Assembly (NCBI GenBank): GCA_963811255.1
Contig: CAWEQI010000005.1
Coordinates: 19,635 to 83,634 of the forward strand
Length of the DNA stretch: 64,000 bases
Direction of reading: 5' to 3'
DNA from: Croceibacterium_B sp963811255
GTDB lineage: Bacteria > Pseudomonadota > Alphaproteobacteria > Sphingomonadales > Sphingomonadaceae
Shown: positions 24,218-32,965 of the stretch, piece by piece
How positions within the stretch are numbered: position 1 is the stretch's first letter
Layout of the letters: the number at the start of each line of letters is the position of its first letter
Notes under the pieces: model-generated
Databases searched by the model: none
Seen by the model: the letters and a program-made list of their open reading frames with translations, nothing else
Told to the model about the DNA's origin: nothing
Position numbers and translations under genes: made by a program

Positions 24218-27118
24218 TCAGCCGCGTTCGCCCTGGGGCGCCACGGCCGGGGCCGGCGGCGGCGGACAGGCCTCTTCCATCTTGACCACCGAGCCGTCGA
24301 GGCACTGCTTGTAAGTCGCCACGGGCGCCGGCGGAGGCGGCGGCGGCGGGGCGGCTTCGGGCGGAGCCGGCGGCAGCGGAGCCGGCGGCGGCGGAGGCGG
24401 CGGCGGAGCAGGGTGGAAGTTCCGCCGAAGCGACACCAGCCAGGTGCGCGGCATGCCCGGCTGGCCGAGCACCGCGCCCAAGCGAGGTGGTCACATCCTC
24501 CTTGGTCACGAAGTAGTACTTGTTGAAGATGTTCTTGACTTCGAGCGACAGCTCCCAGTCGTCGTCCGGCGACTTGTAGTAGATCCGCCCGTTACCAATA
24601 AAGCGGCCTGGCATCTCGGCTCCACTTGGTATTGAACGTCTCGGAGTAGATCTTCGACTGATAAGTGGCCGTCGAGGCGGATACCGACGTCGCTGTCGTT
24701 CGCCATCCTGATAATCGTACTGAGCGCCAAGGCTCCAGGTCCACTTCGGCGTGAACGGCGTGACCTCGTTACCCGTGAGTCCGGCCGGACGCAACCGAAG
24801 CCTTGTCGTACTTGAAGTCGATGTAGCTCAGCGATCCATCGAGCTCGAAGCCGTCGGTGGGATGCGCCGTCATCTCCAGTTCGAAGCCCTTGACGTTGGC
24901 CTTGCCGATATTGCGCGGCTGGATGCAGGGCACCGAGGGGCAAGCTGACAACGTGAGAATGATGTCGTTGAACTTGTTGTAGAACGCGGCACCGTTCAAG
25001 CGCAGGCGCCGGTCGAACAAGTCGGACTTGAAGCCCACCTCGTAGGTGGTCAGCGTCTCGGGCTTGAAGGACTTGATCTGGTTGCATGGCGCCGGCGGCA
25101 CGTAGCCCGGTGCGTCGCATTCGCCGGCCGACGGGCCGAAGAACGGGCGCGGATTGACGCCGCCGCCCATGTAGCCGGTCGAGATCGAGGCATAGGCCAG
25201 GAACTGAGGCGAGAAGCGATAGTCCGTGACCGCGCGCCAGTCCCAGCGGTGCCCTTGAACTCGCCCTGCACTCCATAAAGGCCGGTCAGCAGACAATTCG
25301 GCGTATTTCCGATGCTGGTCGGCTCCGGAAGGTACCCGTGCCGTTCGACGAAGAATTCGCAAATCGGCGGCAAGCCTGGACGCGCGCAGCGACCCTTGCT
25401 GGACAACGGCACTGTCCCGTCCGGATTGCTCCGGAAGTACGTGTAGGTCTTGTGGTCCCACGAGCGGCGCACGCCGCCCGTGATGCTCCACGCGTCGGTG
25501 GGATGGATGGTGCCGTTGAAGAACAGCGCCTTTGACGTGGATGGCGTGAGGTCCGGACCATGCACGAAGTCGATGCCCGCGTAGTTCAGATCGACGCGCG
25601 CGGTGTAGCTTGTTGTTCTGCTTCATATAGAAGCCGCCGAACGTGTACTCGAAAGAAGCCGTTGCCAAGCTCGCCGTTGAGGCGCAGTTCCTGGCTCCAG
25701 GCCTTTGCGTTGAGCTGGTTGTCCAGCTGCGCCATCGGCACAGGCGTGGCGTCCTGATCCTGGCCGAAGTTCGACTGATACTTGCGGTATGAACTGATCC
25801 ACGTGAGCTTGAATTGGTCGCTCAGATCCCACTGGACATTGCCCATCACGCCCCAGCCGACGAAATCGGAGTTCTGCAGCGCGGCATAGGGCTTGTATGG
25901 CGCTTGCTGAGTGGGAATCATCCCGTCGAGGAAGTTCGCGTAAGTCATGTAGCGCGGATCGACGCCGGAGGGCAACGTCCGCCCGCTATCGCAGCTATAT
26001 TGCCCGAACGGCACGAAGTGACAGTCGACCGGCACCGGCAAGCCGTTCTTGCCCGGCAGCCAGGCGCCCCCGTTCGCGTTCAGTCGCCGGATCGGATCGA
26101 GCGCGGGATCGAACGGACTGGTCCGCGGAGCCCGCAGGCTTTCCAGCAGCAAGCAGGATGTCCGGAACCGGGCTGTCGTGCTCATTCGTGTAATCGGCTG
26201 AAATATTGATATCGAGGTTGCTGGTCGGCTGCCACCGTAGCGCGAAGCGGCCGGCCTGCATGTTCTGACGCCCCTCCTTGTTGCTGATCGCATAGTGGCC
26301 GCGGGCATCGTTCGCCGGCACATTCGAGTTCGGGTGCGTGAGCCCGTAATCGATCATGTCGACCCAGCCGTCATGGCTGATCGCCACGCCCGAGACGCGT
26401 GCCGAAACGGTATCGGTGATCTTGATGTCGGCCATTCCGCGCAGCTTGAGTTCGTTGAACGAGCCATAGCCCGCCTCGAGATAGCCGGTGTTCGAGCCCT
26501 CCGGCTTCTTGCTGAACAGCTTGATCGCGCCGCCGATCGAGTTCTTGCCGCCGAGCACGCCTTGCGGACCGCGCAGGATTTCGACCCGGTCAACGTCCAT
26601 CAGGTTGAGCAGCGAAGCGGAAAGCGTCGGAATGTAGACGTCGTCGACGTAGATGCCGACGCCCGGTTCGAGCGCGTAGTCGAAGTCAGTCTGGCCGACG
26701 CCGCGGATAAAGGCGATCAGGCCTACGCCGCCAGTCTGCGGCTGCGGGTTCAAGCGTGACGTTCGGCGCCTGCGACGCCACCTGGGCGATATCGGTCTGG
26801 CCGCGCTGGTCGAGCATCGCCCCGTTGACCGCGGTGATCGCGATCGGGGTGTTCTGCAGGCTCTCCTTGCGGAATTCCGCCGTGACGATGATTTCGTTGT
26901 TCTGATTGCTCCCGCCTCCCGGTGGAGTCTCGAAGGTCGGGGTTGCCCGCGGTGGCCTGCCCCTGAACGGTCGTGGTGACCGCCGCCGGGGGCTCCCCGG
27001 GTCCTTTCGTCGAAGTCGAACCCTGGTCCTGTTGGGCGGCTCCCTGCGCATAGGCTGGGCTGGCGAGCGCAGCGACGAGCGCGAGAGACGAAACAAATCC
27101 GGCGTGCTTCAAAGTCAT
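24218..27118 (-). pseudogene. TonB-dependent receptor with proline-rich C-terminal tail; interrupted by at least ten frameshifts
   Basis: Stitching the minus-strand frames gives a full receptor of about 965 residues. It has a signal peptide (MTLKHAGFVSSLALVAALA...AYAQ), a TonB-box-like NEIIVTAEFRKES, a plug with RGPQGVLGGKNSIGGAI, barrel strands such as STGYMGGGVNPRPFF and YYKSPDDDWELSLEVKNIF, and a last strand WLVSLRRNF. A Pro-rich tail with two Cys follows. The frame breaks repeatedly (for example near 26945, 26745, 25665, 25610, 25250, 24795, 24490), mostly by one extra base. GGGAGGAA precedes the ATG. It would import a substrate across the outer membrane; it is divergent from an MFS gene. 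Whether the breaks are real is discussed in the findings. Confidence 0.85.
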
Positions 27119-27276
27119 CAGGCTTCCTCCCTTTGCGGGCCGTTCTGCGGACCCGCCCAGTCAATTCACCTGCTCAGCGACCCTCCCGGCGTTCTCCACC
27201 GGAAATGAGCATTATCGTTCGGAGAAAATGCGGCCTCGCTCGGAGTTCGCCGCAAGCTCCCTTCCAGCTTCGATCC

Positions 27277-27288
27277 TAACGACTGTTA
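27277..27288. promoter_or_regulatory. Candidate operator, TAAC-N4-GTTA
   Basis: The palindrome reads TAACGACTGTTA and is flanked by C and G, giving 5-bp arms. The same TAAC-N4-GTTA pattern recurs at 30802-30813, in the other divergent promoter of this arm. Such half-sites suit a dimeric TetR- or MarR-type repressor; this is inference. Confidence 0.45.
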
Positions 27289-27335
27289 GATAGGAGGCAA
27301 GGCGCGAGCGACGTGCGGTTGTTACCAACCGGTCC

Positions 27336-27354
27336 AATTGTCGCGAATTGTCGC
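27336..27354. promoter_or_regulatory. Tandem AATTGTCGC repeat with 10-base period
   Basis: AATTGTCGC occurs at 27336-27344 and again at 27346-27354, one helical turn apart. It lies about 115 bases upstream of the MFS start. Same-face direct repeats suggest an activator site. No regulator is known for it. Confidence 0.4.
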
Positions 27355-27467
27355 AAACAAGCAACACTTCCGCTGCCGAATGCTTACGATTCATTGCGCA
27401 CGCGCCTCTTGCCTTCGCGCCCGCGCGGCCCCACGCTGCGCGCGGCCAAGGGGAGAGGAACCGGCGA

Positions 27468-28721
27468 ATGGCGAGCGTGGCGCAGGAACCAACGGCAGAG
27501 CACAAGCTCGGTTACGAGCTGACGGTGGTGCTGCTGCTCGGGCTCGCGTTCGGCTTCGCCTATTTCGACCGGATGGCGATGACCTTCCTCTCGCCCTACG
27601 TGGTGAAGGATCTAGGGCTGACCAACACCGAAGTCGGGGCGCTCGGCTCCGGCCTGTCGGCGACCTGGGCGCTGGGCGCCTATTTCATCGGCCGCTGGTC
27701 CGACGCGGCCGGGCGCCGCAAGCCGTTCCTGCTGGCGTTCATGGTGATCTTTTCGTTCTGCTCGGTGCTCTCGGGACTGGCCCCCAACTTCGAGACGCTG
27801 TTCGCCAGCCGGGTGCTGATGGGCGCTGTCGAAGGCCCGTTCCTGCCGATTTGCCTGGCGATCATCGCCGCCGCGAGCGTGGCGACCCGCCGCGGCGTCA
27901 ACGTGGGCATCGTGCAGAATTTCTTCGGTTCGCTGATCGGCACCGCGATTGCACCGATCGTGCTGGTGTGGCTGGCCGACCATTACGGCTGGCGCAGCGC
28001 GTTCTATCTCGCGGCCGTGCCTGGACTGATCCTCGCCTTCCTCGTGTGGCGCTTCATCCGCGAGCCGGAAATGCCGCCGCGCCCGGCCGATTACGCGCCG
28101 CCGCCGCTGCTACCGCTGCACATGCTGAGGAACCGCAACATCGCGATTTGTTCATTGCTGAGCTGCCTTATGGTCGGGAGTTTGGTGATCGGCTCGATCT
28201 TCCTGCCGCTGTTCTTCACCGGTCCGCGCGCCTGGGAGCCCAAGACCATGAGCTTCGTGATGGCCGTGCTCGGCCTGACCCCCGGCCTGGGCGGCGTGCT
28301 GGTCAGCTGGGTCTCCGACAAGGTCGGCCGGCGTCCGCCGATGATTTTCGGCTGCTTCCTCGCCGCCGTGTGCCCGTTCGCCGCGCTGTGGTTCGGCGGA
28401 TCGATTCCCGCCCTGGCCGGGATCATGTTCGCCAGCTGGCTCGGCATCGGCGTGTTCCCGCTGTTCATGGGCCTCGTGCCGGCCGAGACGCTCGGCCATG
28501 CCAAGGCGGCCACGGCGATGGGGCTGGTGGTCGGCATCGGCGAGCTGTCCGGCGGCTTCCTCGGCCCGCTGATCGGCGGCAAGCTGGCCGACCTCTACGG
28601 CCTGCAGGCGCCGCTCTTGGTCCAGGGCGCGCTGGCGCTGGTCGCCGGTGTCGTCGCCTTCGGGCTGATCGAAACCAATCCGCAAGTCCTCGCCCGCCGG
28701 GCGGAAGGAGCCACCGCATGA
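27468..28721 (+). CDS. MFS transporter
   Basis: The 417-residue protein has twelve hydrophobic segments, the MFS motif A loop GRWSDAAGRRKPF after helix 2 and a related SDKVGRRPPM after helix 8. The FDRMAMTFLSPYVVKDLGLT start matches aromatic-acid and hexuronate-type MFS carriers. AGAGGAA sits eight bases before ATG 27468; an earlier in-frame start is not protein-like. It is divergent from a TonB receptor and overlaps the next gene by four bases (ATGA). Inner-membrane uptake of the same compound the receptor brings in is the likely role. Confidence 0.88.
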   Translation: MASVAQEPTAEHKLGYELTVVLLLGLAFGFAYFDRMAMTFLSPYVVKDLGLTNTEVGALGSGLSATWALGAYFIGRWSDAAGRRKPFLLAFMVIFSFCSVLSGLAPNFETLFASRVLMGAVEGPFLPICLAIIAAASVATRRGVNVGIVQNFFGSLIGTAIAPIVLVWLADHYGWRSAFYLAAVPGLILAFLVWRFIREPEMPPRPADYAPPPLLPLHMLRNRNIAICSLLSCLMVGSLVIGSIFLPLFFTGPRAWEPKTMSFVMAVLGLTPGLGGVLVSWVSDKVGRRPPMIFGCFLAAVCPFAALWFGGSIPALAGIMFASWLGIGVFPLFMGLVPAETLGHAKAATAMGLVVGIGELSGGFLGPLIGGKLADLYGLQAPLLVQGALALVAGVVAFGLIETNPQVLARRAEGATA

Positions 28722-29530
28722 GCGAGATCGAAACGATCGTCTGCGACGTCGAGACGACGATGAAGTACGTCGTCCGCGGCGAGAAATCGACCTTCCATCC
28801 CGGCGAGCGCGAGAAGAGCTACTGGCCGGTCGACGAGCACACGGTGACGATCCACGACGTGCGGCCGATCGCCGACCGGCTCTCGTTCGATCGCAACGGC
28901 TTCGTGCTGGTCGACGAACCGACCGACGTGACCGAGTTCACCGACGAGGACGAGCTCGCCCGCTATTGCCGCCAGACCGAAGCCTTGGTCAAGCGACTGA
29001 CCGGGGCGGACAAAGTCGTCAGCTTCGGGCCGATGCTGCGGACCAATGCGTCGGGCGCGCATGGGCACAACCAGCCGGCGTTCGGCGCCCATGTCGATTA
29101 CGGCGCGCGCACGGTGGCCGACTTCACCCGCGAGCTGTTGCCGGCGGACGAAGCCGAGCGGCGCCTGCAGGGCAGGCATATGCTGATCAACGTCTGGCGT
29201 CCCATCGTGATGGTCGAAAGCGCCCCGCTGGCGCTGTGCGATGCGAGCACGGTCAGGCGCGAGGACCTGTTCGACAGCGAAGTCGTCGGCGGGCTCGGCG
29301 ACTTCAAGCGGCCGTCCCTCTGGGGCTTCAATCTCGCCTGGACCCCCGACCACCGGTGGTACTGGGTGCCGCATATGCAGCCATGGGAAGCGCTCGTGTT
29401 CAAGCTGTTCGACAGCGATCCTGGGGCGACGCAGCACACCGCCCACAGCGCCTTCGACGATCCCAACACCCCGCGCGAAGCCGCGCCGCGGCAGAGTGTG
29501 GAGATGCGGACGATTGCCTATCTCGGCTGA
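28718..29530 (+). CDS. CmcJ/NvfI (AsaB-like) family oxygenase-type protein
   Basis: The 270-residue protein resembles, from memory, the CmcJ / NvfI / AsaB family: an N-terminal VDEHTVTIHDVR block, HVDYG at 125-129, NVWRPI near 158, and a QHTAHSAFDDP...R block at 239-264. The His-x-Asp plus distal His and Arg fit a non-heme iron, 2-oxoglutarate-type site. Fungal and actinomycete members act in natural-product tailoring; bacterial ones in catabolic islands are uncharacterised. It is translationally coupled to the MFS gene by an ATGA overlap, so it probably acts early on the imported compound. Confidence 0.72.
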   Translation: MSEIETIVCDVETTMKYVVRGEKSTFHPGEREKSYWPVDEHTVTIHDVRPIADRLSFDRNGFVLVDEPTDVTEFTDEDELARYCRQTEALVKRLTGADKVVSFGPMLRTNASGAHGHNQPAFGAHVDYGARTVADFTRELLPADEAERRLQGRHMLINVWRPIVMVESAPLALCDASTVRREDLFDSEVVGGLGDFKRPSLWGFNLAWTPDHRWYWVPHMQPWEALVFKLFDSDPGATQHTAHSAFDDPNTPREAAPRQSVEMRTIAYLG

Positions 29531-29541
29531 CGGGCTCCTGC

Positions 29542-30727
29542 TTAGCGCTCCGCCGGGCTCGTCGTCTCGAGCCCCTTGGTGAACATCAGCCGCTCGAGCC
29601 GGTAGTCGGGATCGCGCACCATCCGGCGCATGCCCTCGAGCGCCGCTTCCAGTCGTTCGCCGCCGCCGCAGGCGTGGAACACGAAATCCTTGTAGGCGCA
29701 GGCCTGCGGGCTGGTCTTGTCGAGGAAGATCTGCCGCCGCTCGTCGGCCCACACGTCGAGCAGCGCGGGATCGGCGCCTTCGAGGATGACCGCAGCGAGC
29801 GTCGGCCACAGCGAAAAGGCGTCGAACAGCCCGGTGGTGAGGCCGAAGCCGCCGGTCGGATTGGTCACGTGCGCCGCGTCGCCGGCCAGCACCACGCGGC
29901 CGACGCGGAAGCGGGAGGCGCAGCGCTGGTGCATCTTGTAAGGCGCGGACTGGACCAGCTCGTAGCCGCCCGTCCCCGGCAGCAGGTGCGCGGTACGCGT
30001 CGGGGATGCGCTCGACGTAGCTTGCCTCGGGCAGCGCCATGTCTTCCATGAAGGTGCAGCGCCACAGCCCGTCACTGGTGATCTTGACGATCACCGCGCC
30101 CCATTCGTCGTCGACCACCAGCGTCGATTGCAGGTACCCGCCGCTCTCGAAATCGTGGCGCAGGTTGGTGGCGACGAAGCGTTCGGGCCAGGTCATGCCG
30201 TCGAACGAGAGGCCGAGCGCCTTCCTCACCGCGCTGCCGGCGCCGTCCGCGCCGACGACATAGCGGGCGCGCAGCTCGATCGGTCCATCAGCAGTGTCGG
30301 CCTGAACGGTGACGCCGTCGGCATCCTGCGACAGCCCCGTGAAGGCCGTCTGCCAATGGATTTCGGCATTGGGCATCGCCTCCAGCCGCCGCTGGCAGAT
30401 CTCCGCCAGCCGGTCCTGCCCGAGCTGGATGTTGTAATTGAAGCGGGTGATCCGCTCGAGCACTTTGAGGTCGTAAGGCAGGCGCTCGCCGGTCTTCTTC
30501 ACGAACCACAGGTAGTCGTCCTTGGTGTAGCCGATCCGCTCGGCTTCCTCGCGGATGCCGAGCCGTTCGAGCCCGTCGAGCATCGACCAGTGATAGACGC
30601 AGGCGCGCGGGGAATCGTTGATCCCCGCCTCCGCCTCGATCAGGCACACCTCGACCCCGGCCTGCGCCAGGCCGAGCGCGGTCACGAACCCGGTCGGGCC
30701 ACCGCCGACGACGATCACGTCATGCAT
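29542..30727 (-). pseudogene. FAD-dependent aromatic monooxygenase (UbiH/MhpA-like), one frameshift
   Basis: The frame from ATG 30727 begins MHDVIVVGGGPTGFVTALGL (FAD motif GxGxxG) and holds the mid-protein GADGAGSAVRKALG; after about 29995 the reading continues in another frame with GDAAHVTNPTGGFGLTTG, the second flavin-contact motif. One extra base near 29993-30000 explains the break. The intact protein would be about 395 residues of the phenol-hydroxylase / MhpA class, which hydroxylate aromatic rings with NAD(P)H and O2. It is antisense to its neighbours and divergent from the esterase gene. It is a paralog of the monooxygenase at 49.7-50.9 kb. Confidence 0.82.
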
Positions 30728-30753
30728 TGCGCCGGCCACCATGGCGCAATCAA

Positions 30754-30766
30754 TTGACTCGTGCAA
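30754..30766. promoter_or_regulatory. Candidate operator, TTGA-N5-GCAA (copy 1 of 4)
   Basis: TTGACTCGTGCAA lies 27 bases upstream of the monooxygenase start. About 25 bases around it closely match the region at 50968-50993, ahead of the paralogous monooxygenase. Two stricter copies are at 45845 and 48515. Confidence 0.5.
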
Positions 30767-30801
30767 AGTCCCTTTCGCGGTCCGCCGCTCTCCCCTAGCA
30801 G

Positions 30802-30813
30802 TAACGGACGTTA
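30802..30813. promoter_or_regulatory. Candidate operator, TAAC-N4-GTTA (copy 2)
   Basis: TAACGGACGTTA is a 5-bp-arm perfect palindrome 37 bases before the esterase TTG start, in the divergent promoter region shared with the monooxygenase. It matches the pattern at 27277-27288. Confidence 0.5.
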
Positions 30814-30849
30814 GAGTCGCAACGGCTCGGCGAGAGAAGGGAGAGCGAC

Positions 30850-32079
30850 TTGGCCCTGGCCGAATTCAACGAGACGATTTCCGCCCGCGGCGGCGAGTAC
30901 CCGCTGCGCGGCCGCTACGACGAGCGCTTCCGCTCGGTTGCCGAGGCGTTCATCGAGAACTTCCGCCTCGAGGAGGAACTGGGTTCCGCCACCTCGGTGG
31001 TGATCGCCGGCGAGACGGTCGTCGATCTGTGGGGCGGCTGGGCGCGCGCCGACCGCACCCAGGACTGGGACGAGCACACCACGGTGTGCATGATGAGCGT
31101 CGCCAAGGGGGTGACCGGCATCTGTTTCAACATGCTGATCGACCGCGGCCTTGTCGATCCCGACGAACGGATCGCGCACTACTGGCCCGAGTTCGCCCAG
31201 AACGGCAAAGAAGACATCACCGTGCGCATGGTGCTCGACCATACCGCGGCGATTCCCGTGCTGACCGACGACACGATGTGGCCCGGCGGGTTCTATGACT
31301 ATCCGGCCTACATCAAGGCGCTCGAAGCGCAGCACCCGCTGTGGCAGCCGGGCACCCGCGCCGCCTACCACGTGCACAACCAGGGCTTCCTGCTCGGCGA
31401 AATCATGCGCCGGGTGACCGGGATGACGGTCGGGCCGTTCCTCAAGGCCAACGTCACCGAGCCGCTGCACGCCGAATACTACATCGGCGGGATGGACGAG
31501 CAGCAGCAGGCGCATGTCGCCGAAGTGCTACCCAACACCGGCGCGCGGCTGTTCGCCGCCAAGGACCAGAGCATTCCGCCCAAGCCGACGACGCCCGAAG
31601 GCTGGCAGGACGGTGCGGTGCTCAGGAGCTTCGCGTTCCTGCAGAACCCCAACGAGCCGTGGTACGACACGATGAACGCGCCGAGCTGGCGCGAGGTCGA
31701 GATCGCCAGCGGATCGGGCCACGGCAACGCCCGCGGCGTTGCGCGCATTTACGGCGCGACGGTGGGCACGGTCGACGGCATCACTCTGCTGTCGCACGAG
31801 CGGCTGGAGGCGATGATCACCGAGCAGCACAACCAGATGGAACTGCTGCAGGACCGCCCCTATCACCAGGCGATGGGCGTGCTGCTCAACACCCCCGAGG
31901 CGGTCTACATGGGACCGAACATGAGGAGCTTCGGCCACCACGGCCTCGGCGGCTCGATCGGCTTCGGCGATCCCGATGCGAAGCTCGGTTTCTCATACTG
32001 CTGCAACCAGATGCACGCGGTCGGCACCAACGGCCCGCGTGCGCGACGGCTGATCGATGCGGTTTACTCCGCGCTCTGA
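30850..32079 (+). CDS. Serine hydrolase, class C beta-lactamase fold (EstB-like esterase), TTG start
   Basis: The 409-residue protein has the SxxK nucleophile as SVAK (S83-K86), a tyrosine loop YHVHNQG near 175 and the third motif as FGHHGLGG. These replace the lactamase triad in family VIII esterases such as EstB, which hydrolyse esters rather than beta-lactams. No signal peptide is seen, so it is cytoplasmic. The start is TTG 30850 with AAGGGAG just upstream. It begins a tightly packed operon and would cleave an ester or lactone in the pathway. Confidence 0.82.
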   Translation: MALAEFNETISARGGEYPLRGRYDERFRSVAEAFIENFRLEEELGSATSVVIAGETVVDLWGGWARADRTQDWDEHTTVCMMSVAKGVTGICFNMLIDRGLVDPDERIAHYWPEFAQNGKEDITVRMVLDHTAAIPVLTDDTMWPGGFYDYPAYIKALEAQHPLWQPGTRAAYHVHNQGFLLGEIMRRVTGMTVGPFLKANVTEPLHAEYYIGGMDEQQQAHVAEVLPNTGARLFAAKDQSIPPKPTTPEGWQDGAVLRSFAFLQNPNEPWYDTMNAPSWREVEIASGSGHGNARGVARIYGATVGTVDGITLLSHERLEAMITEQHNQMELLQDRPYHQAMGVLLNTPEAVYMGPNMRSFGHHGLGGSIGFGDPDAKLGFSYCCNQMHAVGTNGPRARRLIDAVYSAL

Positions 32080-32090
32080 AGGGAATTCGA

Positions 32091-32489
32091 ATGGACAAGG
32101 ACCTCTACGACAAGGGCATGAAAATCCGGCGCGAGGTGCTCGGCGACGCCTATGTCGACCGCGCGCTGGCGAAATCGAACGCGTTCAACGATCCCTTGCA
32201 GGAACTGGTGACGACCTATTGCTGGGGCTGGAACTGGGGCCGTGAGGGCCTGCCGCGGCGCGACCGCAGCCTGATCAACCTGGCGATGATCGCGGTGCTC
32301 AACCGCCACAACGAATTGAAGGTCCACGTCCGTGGCGCGCTCAACAACGGGCTGACGCGCGACGAAATCCGCGAAGTCCTGCTGCAGGTCGGCATCTACG
32401 GCGGCATCCCGGCGGCGGTCGACAGCTTCCGCATCGCCAACGAAGCCTTCGCCGAGATCGACCACGAGGCGCAGGAGAAGCTCGACTGA
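32091..32489 (+). CDS. Carboxymuconolactone decarboxylase family protein (PcaC-like)
   Basis: The 132-residue protein has the CMD fold signature: NLAMIAVLNRHNELKVHVRG, then LTRDEIREVLLQVGIYGGIPAA. It lacks the CxxC of AhpD peroxidases, so a PcaC-like decarboxylase or isomerase role is more likely than antioxidant activity. PcaC removes CO2 from 4-carboxymuconolactone in protocatechuate breakdown. Many catabolic islands carry unassigned CMD proteins, so the substrate may differ. Its stop overlaps the next start (TGATG). Confidence 0.82.
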   Translation: MDKDLYDKGMKIRREVLGDAYVDRALAKSNAFNDPLQELVTTYCWGWNWGREGLPRRDRSLINLAMIAVLNRHNELKVHVRGALNNGLTRDEIREVLLQVGIYGGIPAAVDSFRIANEAFAEIDHEAQEKLD

Positions 32490-32965
32490 TGGACGACCTC
32501 GCCCGCCTATTGATCGAGCGCGAATGCGGCCGCCTGCCGCTGCTGTTCGCGCGCTACGCCGACAACGGCGACCACGCCAGCCTGGCGCAGCTGTTCACCG
32601 AGGATTGCGAGTTCGCTCGCCCGTTCCAGCCCGACCACCCGTTCTACGGCCGCGACCGCGTTCAGACGATCTTCCGCGACCGCCCGCCGATCCTCGTGCG
32701 CCACATCGTCACCAACGTGCTGGTCGAAGTCGTCAGCGAGACCGAGGCGCGGGGGACGAATTACCTGGCGATGCTCTCGTGCCACAGCTCGACCGAGCCA
32801 CCGCAGCCTGCCGGCGGGCTCTACGTCGGCGGGTTCGAGGATCATTACGTGCTCACGCCCGGCGGGTGGCGGTTCAAGAGCCGTTATGGTCATGTGGCGC
32901 TGCACCAGGGCGGGGCGATGCCCAACATCCCTGCGCCGAGCGACGAAGCGAGGGGGATCAAATGA
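32489..32965 (+). CDS. NTF2-like / SnoaL-fold protein, first of a pair
   Basis: The 158-residue protein fits the SnoaL-like cone fold: an N-terminal helix (LLFARYADNGDHASLAQLFTEDCEF) and curved strands ending GGWRFKSRYGHVAL. Members are small dehydratases, isomerases or cyclases in aromatic and polyketide routes. A His-Asp pair in the pocket cannot be assigned safely. It is coupled by TGATG to the CMD gene and by ATGA to the next NTF2 gene. Confidence 0.75.
   Translation: MDDLARLLIERECGRLPLLFARYADNGDHASLAQLFTEDCEFARPFQPDHPFYGRDRVQTIFRDRPPILVRHIVTNVLVEVVSETEARGTNYLAMLSCHSSTEPPQPAGGLYVGGFEDHYVLTPGGWRFKSRYGHVALHQGGAMPNIPAPSDEARGIK

Larger units (their letters stand above)
27119..27467. promoter_or_regulatory. 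349-bp divergent control region between TonB receptor and MFS transporter
   Basis: This is the only gap over 300 bases in the window. It holds no convincing gene. It contains a TAAC-N4-GTTA palindrome (27277-27288) and a tandem nonamer repeat (27336-27354), and the ribosome sites of both divergent genes lie at its ends. Promoter hexamers cannot be assigned with confidence. Confidence 0.6.

Noticed and set aside
28718..29530. A beta-lactam or other natural-product biosynthesis cluster, based on the CmcJ-like protein
   Set aside because: No synthetase, polyketide synthase or other core biosynthetic gene lies nearby; the neighbours are uptake and catabolic types.
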